From: an uncultured Actinomycetes bacterium
GTDB taxonomy: Bacteria > Actinomycetota > Actinomycetes > Nanopelagicales > Nanopelagicaceae
Reading direction: 5' to 3'
Length of the DNA: 34,516 bases
NCBI GenBank assembly: GCA_903854185.1
Contig: CAINVP010000018.1
Coordinates: 1 to 34,516, forward strand
Below, one piece after another: positions 10,383 to 19,300 of this stretch (positions are counted from its first letter, which is position 1; the number at the start of each line of letters is the position of its first letter). Made by a program: the position numbers and the translations under genes. A model generated the notes under the pieces. It was not told the origin of the DNA and ran no database searches. It saw only the letters and a program-made list of their open reading frames with translations.

Positions 10383-12262
10383 CAACGCTAGTCACAGAAC
10401 AACACGCTCGTCCCGTTCCGAATCCAAAGAAGAGCTTGATTACCAAGCTAAACATGGGAACCGGAGTAATCCTCGGCGCACTCTTTGCCGCGATTACTTA
10501 CTATCTCATTCGCCACAGTCTGCAAACCATTACCGATGGCGCCGTTGATCCACTAAATCCAAATCAGAATGACCAACTCCTCATCGCAACGATGATGGCT
10601 TGGTCTATCGGTTTTCTTATTGGAATTGGCGCCTTCATTGGGCCATTCCGGTGGTTAATTGGCAGAGACCTCACCGCCGAAGAACAGCTCTACCTTGCAG
10701 GAGATGGCCAAGGAATCAAGCGTTACTTCAAGTATTGCACTGACCACAAAGTTGTAGGTATCCAATATCTCGTCGGAGTCATGACGATGCTAGGTGTCGG
10801 TGGCACGATGGCAATGATGATCCGCACAAACCTTGCGAGCCCTGGTTCAAAATTCATCACACCTGTTGTCTACAACTCACTTGTCGGACTCCACGGAATC
10901 ACCATGATTGTTGCGATGATCATCGTTGCGACCGGTCCATTTGGTAACTACATCATGCCAATCATGATTGGTGCACGCGATATGGCCTTCCCTCGCCTCA
11001 ATGCGCTCTCTTGGTGGGTTCTCTTCACAGCGATTCCTGTTCTCTGCAGCGCCTGGTTCCTGGGTGGAATTCCCACCGGCTGGACTGCCTATGCCCCACT
11101 CAGCGTTCAAGCTGGTGCAGGTATGGATGCCTTCTTGATGACCATCATCATCTTCGCAATTTCGACAGCTGTTGCCGGTGCAAATATCACCGCAACGGTA
11201 GTGACCATGCGAGCTAAGGGTATGAAGTGGAACCGAGTACCTATCTTCGTGATCGGTTCGACCATCTCTGTCGCTCTCGCCATCCCCGCCTTCCCCACCT
11301 TCATGCTCTCCATGATCATGACCGGCATGGATAGATCCTTTAATACGACCTTCTTTGACGCCCATATGGGCGGTTCCGGCTGGCTCTATGCCCACCTCTT
11401 CTGGATCATGGGCCACCCGGAGGTCTACGTCATCCTCTTGCCGGGCGTTGCTGCGCTCATGGAGATTGCGCCAGTGTTCGTAAGAAAGCCGCTCTTCTCA
11501 TTCAACGCCGCAGTTCTTGGTTTTGCCGGTATCGCAGGACTCTCCGTGCTCGTCTGGGCACACCATATGTATATCTCTGGTTGGGCAAATAACTTGAATG
11601 GTCCATTCATGATTACAACGGAGATGATCTCGATTCCAACCGGACTGATCTTCTTAGTTCTCATCGGAACGTTATGGCGCGGAAAACCATGGATGAAGTT
11701 GCCGATGCTCTCTGTCTTCGCCTTTATCTGGAACTTCCTCATTGGCGGAATTACCGGTATCTACCTATCGGATGTGCCAGCAGATAATTACCTTCACGGT
11801 TCAATGTTTGTAACAGCACATTTCCACTTCACTCTCATGGGTGCTGCACTTACTGGTGCAATTGGTGGTTTGGCCTTCTGGTATCCAAAGATGACTGGTC
11901 GCATGCTTAATGAGCGTGCCGGCTACATCTCATTCTGGTTTGTTCAAATTGGATTTAACGTTCTCTTCTTTGGAATGTTTGTTGCTGGGGCCGAGGGTCA
12001 ACCTCGTCGCGTTGCCGATTATGCACATCAATTTGCAACCTCTAATCTGATATCTACCGCCGGCGCCTATAGCGTTGGGATTGGAATGATTGTCCTGCTC
12101 TGGGCAGTCATCCACTCATGGCGCCACGGAAAGATTGCCCCAATGAATCCTTGGGGTTCAAAGACCCTTGAGTGGACCGTTCCTTATCCAGTTCCACTCG
12201 AGAACTTTGATGAGCTTCCAGTAATCACTTCAGATCCATATGGTTACGGAAAGGGTAAGTAG
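10379..12262 (+). CDS. coxA: Heme-copper oxidase subunit I (cytochrome c oxidase subunit I), divergent
   Basis: HLFWIMGHPEVYVILLPG, VWAHHMY, FVTAHFHFTLMGA, GNYIMPIMIGARDMAFPRLN. ATGA overlap with coxB. Confidence 0.94.
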   Translation: MTTLVTEQHARPVPNPKKSLITKLNMGTGVILGALFAAITYYLIRHSLQTITDGAVDPLNPNQNDQLLIATMMAWSIGFLIGIGAFIGPFRWLIGRDLTAEEQLYLAGDGQGIKRYFKYCTDHKVVGIQYLVGVMTMLGVGGTMAMMIRTNLASPGSKFITPVVYNSLVGLHGITMIVAMIIVATGPFGNYIMPIMIGARDMAFPRLNALSWWVLFTAIPVLCSAWFLGGIPTGWTAYAPLSVQAGAGMDAFLMTIIIFAISTAVAGANITATVVTMRAKGMKWNRVPIFVIGSTISVALAIPAFPTFMLSMIMTGMDRSFNTTFFDAHMGGSGWLYAHLFWIMGHPEVYVILLPGVAALMEIAPVFVRKPLFSFNAAVLGFAGIAGLSVLVWAHHMYISGWANNLNGPFMITTEMISIPTGLIFLVLIGTLWRGKPWMKLPMLSVFAFIWNFLIGGITGIYLSDVPADNYLHGSMFVTAHFHFTLMGAALTGAIGGLAFWYPKMTGRMLNERAGYISFWFVQIGFNVLFFGMFVAGAEGQPRRVADYAHQFATSNLISTAGAYSVGIGMIVLLWAVIHSWRHGKIAPMNPWGSKTLEWTVPYPVPLENFDELPVITSDPYGYGKGK

Positions 12263-12264
12263 AA

Positions 12265-12867
12265 ATGACGCATACTGATTTCCATATCCATCATGATGCA
12301 CCTGAAGTTGTGGGTCGACGTGAGCGCTTAGGTGTTCGCCTCCTGATAGTTGCAGATGGGGCATTCCTGTTTGGAATGATCTTCTCGTACTTCTACCTTC
12401 GCAATCTCAATACGAACAATGGTTGGTTCCCCCACGGGGCACATCGCTTCTCTGCCGCCTCCGGCTGGGTTGTCGCTCTGCCCTTTATTGTCGCTGCCAT
12501 CTCTCACCGAATTGGTCTGGTGCAACGCGCTCTGGCGCGCACCACAACGGTAGTAACCCTGTTGGCACTTCTTGTTGGTCTCTACCTGCAATGGCACCAG
12601 CTGGCTCATATGCCGTTCATCATTCACGATGAGGGAGGAGGCTTCTCCTTCAATGGCGGATATGCCTCAAGTTGGGTCCTCCTTGCCGGCGCAAATCTCT
12701 TCCATTACATCCTGGGTGGCTTTATCGCCCTCGGCCTAGTACTTCGCCACGGTAGAACTCAGGTGGATCCCACGCTTGAACTCTGGCGTGGCCGCACAGC
12801 AGGCTCATGGTTCACCTGGATTGCGGTTGCTGCAATCGCTTCAGCGCTGGTGACATCTATCGTTTGA
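12265..12867 (+). CDS. coxC: Cytochrome c oxidase subunit III
   Basis: RLGVRLLIVADGAFLFGMIFSYFYLR, WHQLAH, polytopic; adjacent to coxA. Confidence 0.9.
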   Translation: MTHTDFHIHHDAPEVVGRRERLGVRLLIVADGAFLFGMIFSYFYLRNLNTNNGWFPHGAHRFSAASGWVVALPFIVAAISHRIGLVQRALARTTTVVTLLALLVGLYLQWHQLAHMPFIIHDEGGGFSFNGGYASSWVLLAGANLFHYILGGFIALGLVLRHGRTQVDPTLELWRGRTAGSWFTWIAVAAIASALVTSIV

Positions 12868-12894
12868 TGGGGTAGACTTCAGGTAATTCAGCGG

Positions 12895-12932
12895 AAAGCC
12901 CCGACTCCTTAAAACGAGTCGGGGCTTTTTTA
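12895..12932 (+). terminator. Rho-independent terminator after the cox operon
   Basis: Perfect 13-bp stem aaagccccgactc / gagtcggggcttt, 8-nt loop, followed by a T tract. Confidence 0.93.
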
Positions 12933-12943
12933 TTTCTACCGGC

Positions 12944-13744
12944 TTAGTTGGAGAGCGATAAGGCGTTGCCAGAGATGGTTGAGAGCGCCGCAAGAACCGC
13001 CGGAACGCCCCATGATGGCTCCTCTGGCTTTGCTAAATTCTTTAGACCATCTGCACTCAAAAATTTCTTCATTGCACTGGGAATCTTTCCATCCACTGTC
13101 TTAGGTGCGCCAAGGTCCAACCAGACCCAATGTAATTCTGGTGAGAGCGCGAGTACAAGATCTGCATGAACCATGTCATAGGCGCTCGTCTTTCCGGTCT
13201 GCCAATCTTTTGGCAGGCTCTTCAACTCTGCTGCCGTGAAGTTAGCTTTCGTTGCGGGGGCACCGAAAAACTTCCAGAGCGCTGAGATATTTGCTGGCGT
13301 TCCCGTTGCTAACACCCAATTCGATGAGCCGTAGAGCTTTTGGTAGGCGCGAAGACGTGTCGGTGTATCACGCAATGGATCCACAGTAATTTCCAACACC
13401 ACAATCTCAGATGAGGCCTTTGCGGCGGCTACTCGATCTGCAATCCTCTGCATATTTACAGTTGTCATTGGGCAGATCTCTTGGCATGAGGTGAGGAAGT
13501 TGGCGATAAGAACCGTCTTACCTTGCAACGATGCCAGTGTGAATTTCTCACCCTTCGCGTTCTGCAATGGCAGTTGAAGAACCGAATCCGGAATTGTGAC
13601 GTTGAGAAAAGTTCCGCCCATAGGAGCCGCCTGGGCCTGACCGGTCGGAATCTTTGGCATTGAGCCATGGCTATGCGCTATTGCTGCGGGAGAAGCAGTG
13701 AGAAGTGCAAAAGTTATGGCTAGAACGAGAGTTCGCTTACTCAT
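12944..13744 (-). CDS. SCO1/SenC/PrrC family copper chaperone
   Basis: Signal peptide, LTSCQEICPMTTVNMQRI (CxxxCP), ITVDPLRDTPTRLRAYQKLYG, YDMVHADLVLAL. Confidence 0.9.
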   Translation of the reverse strand: MSKRTLVLAITFALLTASPAAIAHSHGSMPKIPTGQAQAAPMGGTFLNVTIPDSVLQLPLQNAKGEKFTLASLQGKTVLIANFLTSCQEICPMTTVNMQRIADRVAAAKASSEIVVLEITVDPLRDTPTRLRAYQKLYGSSNWVLATGTPANISALWKFFGAPATKANFTAAELKSLPKDWQTGKTSAYDMVHADLVLALSPELHWVWLDLGAPKTVDGKIPSAMKKFLSADGLKNLAKPEEPSWGVPAVLAALSTISGNALSLSN

Positions 13745-13807
13745 AGCGCCATTATCCAAGATAGACTCTCCTTTACCAAGAGTTCACTAGTGAAAGGTTG
13801 GATCATC

Positions 13808-13918
13808 ATGGCCAACAAGGAACAAAAAGGAAATGCCAATACTAAGAAAGAAGCAAAGCTCACTCTGAAAGAGAAGCGCGCTCAGAAGCAAGAGAAGAAG
13901 GCAACAAAGAATTCTTAA
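13808..13918 (+). CDS. 36-aa highly basic/charged small protein MANKEQKGNANTKKEAKLTLKEKRAQKQEKKATKNS
   Basis: ATG with AAAGG upstream; ends at TAA 13916-13918, directly at the 5' end of the MFS frame. Below the ORF-track size limit. Confidence 0.6.
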   Translation: MANKEQKGNANTKKEAKLTLKEKRAQKQEKKATKNS

Positions 13919-15059
13919 GCGCGCCCGCATCGCGGTAGCGCTTACCTTTGGCTCCAATGGCTTCGGCTTTGGAGCCTTTGTTGCACGTCTGCCTGATTTC
14001 AAGGCCCATCTTCATATCTCAAATACCGTTTTAGGTAACGCCCTCTTCTTTCAATCCGCAGGGGTCTTAACCGCCTTATTCTTTGCGGGCAGGCTCGCTG
14101 CCAAGTACGGCAGTGCACCCGTCTCAATCTGGTCCTCTTTTGCAATTGCCTCAGCGATGCCATTAGTTGGACTCCAGCTCAATCTCATCTGGTTCTGCTT
14201 AGCCCTCTTCGCCTTTGGCTTCTCTCAGGTCACTCAGGATGTTGCGATGAATGCGCACGCCGTGACGGTGGAGGATCTGGCAAAGAAGAGATACATGGGC
14301 GGGTTTCATGCCATCTGGTCACTCGGTGCCCTCATTGGTGGTGCCATAGGCGGTCTCTTCGCCCAATATAAAATCTCACCCTTTATTCAGAGCCTAGTTA
14401 TGGCCGCAGTTGTCTTGACGATTAGTTATGTACTTCGTCCATTCTGGTTATCTGCTGATATTGATAGGCATGAGCTTCAGAAGGGTAAGCGAGTGAAGAA
14501 GCCAGGAATTTTCTGGGCGCTTGGCGTTATTGGCCTCTTTGCTTCATTTGGAGAGGGAGCAGCATCCGATTGGGGTGGCGTTCTTGCACGTAATAGTTAT
14601 CATGCTGCACCATTCCTCGCAGCGATGCCCTACATCCTCTTCTTAACAACGATGGTTGCAGGTCGGTTCTCGGGCGATTATCTAGCCGATAAATTTGGGG
14701 CTTCCCGTGTTCTCTTGTGGGGTGGAATCATTGGCGGTGGTGGCTTTATTGGCGGACTTCTCATTGGCAATATTCAATCTCTTATTGCCGCTTGGTTCTT
14801 ATTAGGAATCGGAGTTTCAACAGTGATTCCACTGATTTATTCCGCCGCTGGAAGTATTGCAATCAAACGTTACTCCGGCACGATTGCGCCGTCGAGTGCC
14901 GTTGCGTTGGTCTCCGGCATCTCGTACAGCGCATTAATCGCCGGTCCCCCATTTGTTGGATTCTTAGCCGACCACATTACGCTGCGTTGGGCGCTGATGG
15001 TTCCAGCAACGCTCGTTCTCACCTTAGCTCTCGGCTCCAGATTGGCTAGTGAGGTATAG
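13911..15059 (+). CDS. MFS transporter; N terminus extends ~82 aa upstream of the listed ATG (14157), probable ATT or other non-canonical start
   Basis: Continuous frame from 13911: ILKRARIAVALTFGSNGFGFGAFVARLPDFKAHLHISNTVLGNALFFQSAGVLTALFFAGRLAAKYG... matches a typical MFS N terminus. No ATG/GTG/TTG between stop TGA 13866 and 14157; AGAAGG lies 8 nt before ATT 13911. Confidence 0.8.
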   Translation: MLKRARIAVALTFGSNGFGFGAFVARLPDFKAHLHISNTVLGNALFFQSAGVLTALFFAGRLAAKYGSAPVSIWSSFAIASAMPLVGLQLNLIWFCLALFAFGFSQVTQDVAMNAHAVTVEDLAKKRYMGGFHAIWSLGALIGGAIGGLFAQYKISPFIQSLVMAAVVLTISYVLRPFWLSADIDRHELQKGKRVKKPGIFWALGVIGLFASFGEGAASDWGGVLARNSYHAAPFLAAMPYILFLTTMVAGRFSGDYLADKFGASRVLLWGGIIGGGGFIGGLLIGNIQSLIAAWFLLGIGVSTVIPLIYSAAGSIAIKRYSGTIAPSSAVALVSGISYSALIAGPPFVGFLADHITLRWALMVPATLVLTLALGSRLASEV

Positions 15060-15980
15060 CGAGAGATCACTTGGTACTGAGCTGATGGTGCCACTCCCTA
15101 CCGGGGCCTTAGCAGCAATCGCAATGCGTTTTATCCAATCAATCTGCCCGGTAAGGGAGAGGTGTTTCATCGATTCAATAAGTGTCCACTGAGCGCCAAA
15201 GGCGCCAGCAGATAGAGATGTACCTCCTGCTTGAACCCTTTTATTCTTCGACGAGATGACGGAAAATTCACCTAATGTGGCAAAGTCCACGCGAGAGCTG
15301 TAATTCGCATAGCGAGCAATGCGTCCGGATTTATCTGTTGCACTAATTGCAAGTACACCAGGAATACAAGCAGGATTACTCACTGCTCCAAAATTTCCAT
15401 TATTGCCGCTTGAGGCGATGACCGGGATATTAATTGCAGCGAGATCTGCAACATGGCTTTGATTCGCCACATCCGCATCACAGTTCTTGCTTGGGTTAGT
15501 CGCCATAGGTAGAACAACTGCACCAAGATTGATGTTGGTTGCATTCAGATAAAGCCAGGAGAGGGCAAGAGCGATATCATCATAATTGCAACCCTCCCAC
15601 TCAGATATGTTCTTCACCGATGAGCAGCGGACCTCAATGATGCGAACACTGGGGTTAACGCTCATCGCAGAAGAGATAACCTCTGTACCGTGCTCAAAGG
15701 TTGCGTTAGACATAGCAGATAATGGAAGGGTGGCCGCCTGCGTGCCATGCATGAAGCTCTCACCATTAGGGCAGGAGGCGTTATGCGAGAAGCAGAGTTC
15801 ATCAACAATCGCGCCACGAATCTCTGTTGCAGTTGGATCAATACCAGTATCAATAATCGCAACATTCTTCTGCGGGGCGACGAGACTTCTCTTCATGGCG
15901 GCCATCGCGATGGTCGACGATGAAGCCATCATTGCCGAAAGCGCTATCACACCAAGTAATTTCTGTATCTCTCTTTGCAT
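15024..15980 (-). CDS. Secreted S8 (subtilisin-like) serine peptidase
   Basis: Signal peptide; VAIIDTGID (Asp), FEHGTEVIS (His), IASSGNNG (oxyanion Asn), GGTSLSAGAFGA (Ser). Confidence 0.88.
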   Translation of the reverse strand: MQREIQKLLGVIALSAMMASSSTIAMAAMKRSLVAPQKNVAIIDTGIDPTATEIRGAIVDELCFSHNASCPNGESFMHGTQAATLPLSAMSNATFEHGTEVISSAMSVNPSVRIIEVRCSSVKNISEWEGCNYDDIALALSWLYLNATNINLGAVVLPMATNPSKNCDADVANQSHVADLAAINIPVIASSGNNGNFGAVSNPACIPGVLAISATDKSGRIARYANYSSRVDFATLGEFSVISSKNKRVQAGGTSLSAGAFGAQWTLIESMKHLSLTGQIDWIKRIAIAAKAPVGSGTISSVPSDLSLYLTSQSGAES

Positions 15981-16075
15981 GCAGCAAAGTTAGATATCGA
16001 CCCTCACGAATCCTTCACGAACAAGTGCTGCTGCCGTGACGTTATCTACCTAATTTCATGTGGGAATTCTGTGAA

Positions 16076-16330
16076 TTACTTAACCTTGATACTCGCAATA
16101 GTTCTATGTGAATAGACGAGTGAAATCTTTGAACTCTTCAAGGTTGGCGTTACGAGGAGGCCAACTCCCTGGCCATTGAGTTTTATCGTTCCAAGAAGAA
16201 TTGAACGCTTTGCGCCAACTGGTAGGGAGAAGATTCGAATCGTCTTCTTCTTATAGATAGGTCCTGCGGTTATCGCAATCTGCTTTCCACGGAGTGGCTT
16301 GAGGAGTGATTTCACCTTGAGCGATGGCGC
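16076..16330 (-). other. Basic C-terminal module of giant protein (LKPLRGKQIAITAGPIYKKKTIRIFSLPVGAKRSILLGTIKLNGQGVGLLVTPTLKSSKISLVYSHRTIASIKVK)
   Basis: Resembles the C terminus of the 27457-29055 companion by eye; boundaries approximate. Confidence 0.55.
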
Positions 16331-19300
16331 AATGACCTTAATTGTGAAGGTAGTTGTTGATGCGACGTGTGTTGCATCAGTTGGGTTGACTACTGAAATC
16401 ACACATCTTCCGGCATGTGAGGCGTAGATCAGGCCAGCAGTAGTGAGGGCGCAAATGCCTGGCGTAGCCGATGCGATCACTAGGGCAACTGAGGACTGCT
16501 CAGGATTAATTATCAGTGAGACCCGCTGCTTTACCCACATCGCAGCGCTAGAAAAGTGCGCAACAACCTGTGGCTGGGCGACCTTATCAATCGGCTTAGG
16601 TTCAGGGGCAATTACGATAGGTGTAACTACCGGAGCTGCTGGTTCGGCAACAACCGCCGTGCTTGTCTCTGCCGGAGAGTCGTGCGGCGCCTTCAAGAAG
16701 TCAGGGATAGGAGATGGCGTTGGACTTGGTACTGGATCTACCGGTATTGAAGGAAGAAGAAAGTTGAATTCATAGAAGATGAACTCACCAGCATCATTGA
16801 AGGCCTGTACTGCAAGAAGATTCAACTGGCCTGGAATCAGGGCAAAAGTTGAATTATCTGGGAGTGGGAGAGTTACTCCGTTGAGCGTGTAAGTCGGAGG
16901 CGTGGTTGCGTATCCGATATTTCGCAGAGCGACAGTGACCGTGTCATTTGGTCCTGATGGAGTGACGTTGTAGGTATCAATTTCAGGAAGAACATCAATG
17001 CTGACTCCATTCGAAGTAACAGAGCCACGGAGGCCAATCGTTGGATCTGCGGTTACTGAGATCTCGTATGTGACTGGCTCTGCCGCTCTGTAAAAGCCAG
17101 AGGAGGCGGAGTTCACCGTGATGTGACAGGTTCCAACTCCACCGAAGAAGATAGAGCCAAGCTGAGCATTATTTAGCGTACAGACTCGAGCATCTCCCGA
17201 CGGAATTGAATATCGACGATTAGCTTCGATATACACGCCATTGATTGGGAAGAGTGATGTGCTGAAACCCTGAACGACGGAGTGGAGCCAGGTCGTTGTG
17301 AACTCCTGTAGCTTCCACTTGGTTATAGTGAAGCTGTACTGAGGTGAGTATGAAGATAAATCGTGGACGACTTCAAAATCTGAACGCGTCGTGATGGTGA
17401 CTATATTCACTCCATCAGTTAGTTCATCCTCAAACATGCAGTTTTCTGCACAATTGTAATTCACACCATTTATTTGAACTGTGACTTCTTCCAGCCCAGA
17501 TTTTGCACTGTAGCGCAAACCAACTCCTTCGCCCGGGATTACATCTACATTTGCATAGGTGTATATGTCCGGAGATGCACCGACTCCTGCGAGCGCACCT
17601 CGAGGCGTGAGAACCGAAAGTCCAGTCACAGATGATGGAATAATTGTGATGGTCTCGATGAGAGGATCAGCATCCGTCAGACCAGCTACCGAGCTCGCGG
17701 TTACTTGGAGCACGCACGTGCCGGGGAAGAGCGTTGTAAATGTTCCACCTGCATAAGAACAGACGGTGCCATCTCCGTCAATGACCGAAGTCGTCAATGT
17801 AGCGGCGCTGCTTGAGACCTGAGGGAGTGAGCCGAAGAAGTCCGCGAGCGTCATGCCGCCGAGAACCCGCTCGTAAATCGCAGTGGTTAGGTTCCAGTTG
17901 ATGTGGAGCGCCCTCGTTCCCCTAAAGGTGTACACCTTTCTCGTTCCATCGTGAGCCGTTACGGTGAGAAGGAATTGGGTTGCTTGGTCATTTGGATCGA
18001 GTGTGATTCCTGTTTTACTTAGAATAGGTAAACCGACATTGTTGAACTGCACGGTTGCGCCGATTCCATTAACAGTGAATCCATCTAGGTTGAACGTTGC
18101 CCTGCCATTAGGCATCGAGATGTAGTTAATTTCAGTGTCTGACAAGGTGCTAGATACAAAGCCGTCACTGAGCGAGATGCTAGATAGTGTCGCGTCATTG
18201 CTTGGAAGCACTGTGATCGTCTGCTCGGTCGTGGCAAGATTGTATTGATTACTTATCTCGGCCGTAACCTGAACGATGCAATCGCCGGCGCCCGTAAAGG
18301 TTGCGACTGGAGAGCTCGCATTTGAAATGTCGCAGGTTGCAGTTGAACTTCCCTTGACGCTGTAGTGGAAATCTACTCCGCCGAGCGCTGTTGCTTTACC
18401 AATATTGACAGCGGCGCGGGACTCCATCACGGAGGCGATTGGCGTCCAGGTAATCTGTTGGGCTGGATAGAGATGTAGAACGATGATGTAGGTCTTCACG
18501 CTTCCACTATGAGATGCCACTTGGATACTGAGCGAGTTACTACCAGTTGTAAGAGGCAAGGTCATTCCCGGGGTATATGCCAACACTGTTGTATCCAAAT
18601 GATCATCAATCAAAGTGAGCGCAGTGATGCTCTCATGGCGTTCGGCCAGGGTCAGGGTCAGAGTTGCGCTCTGACCTGCCTTCAGATCAGCGTGATAATC
18701 CTCAAGCGTCGAAGAAAATGCGCCTTCGATAAATGGGATTGATCCGAGCGAGATATTCGAGAGCGTGTTAACAGTTGAGGCCGTTACCACAAAAGAATAT
18801 GTGGCTGGGATTGTTGAAGCAGCGTACAGAATTTTCGACGAATCCAACGAATCACGAACTTCTGTTGCACTGGCAGAGATAGTGCAGTTACCGACGTTAT
18901 TCATTGAGATTTGATTGCTGCCCGAGAGTGCGCAAACGGCAGAACTCTCCGGTGAGACGGTGTAAACCAGTGCACCCATACCGCTAGATCGTGCTGCTGG
19001 GATTGTGTAAGGTGAATCTGACTCAGCAAAGCTGGTCGTGGAAGGGGACCAACTCATTACTTGTGCGACATCAATGATGGTGAAGGTATGGGTCGCAGCT
19101 GCACTAGCTAGCACTGGCGTGGCATCGACATAGGCAAGAATCTCGCACGTGCCCACATTGAGATAACGAAGATGTGCCACACCACCGCCATCAATGCGTA
19201 GTGAGCAGCCAGCAAGTCCTGAGTCCGAGACGGTATACCGAACCGTGGCAGTTCCGGATGAGACCGCTGCCAGAGCCATCGAATTGTCATACTTCGCAGC

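Noticed and set aside
10877-11416. 179-aa minus-strand ORF antisense to coxA
   Set aside because: Low-complexity His/Gly/Glu/Asp-rich translation typical of the reverse frame of a hydrophobic membrane-protein gene; coxA on the other strand is unambiguous.
13808-15059. +1 programmed frameshift fusing the 36-aa basic ORF to the MFS gene
   Set aside because: The frame relation permits +1, but TCT-TAA-G is not a convincing slippery site and the MFS N terminus is complete from ~13911 with an SD-like AGAAGG before ATT; kept only as an alternative in the finding.
16443-16775. 110-aa plus-strand ORF opposite the 3' part of the giant gene
   Set aside because: Arises from the reverse complement of the Pro-rich linker; Gly/Thr-rich, no SD, no homology signal.
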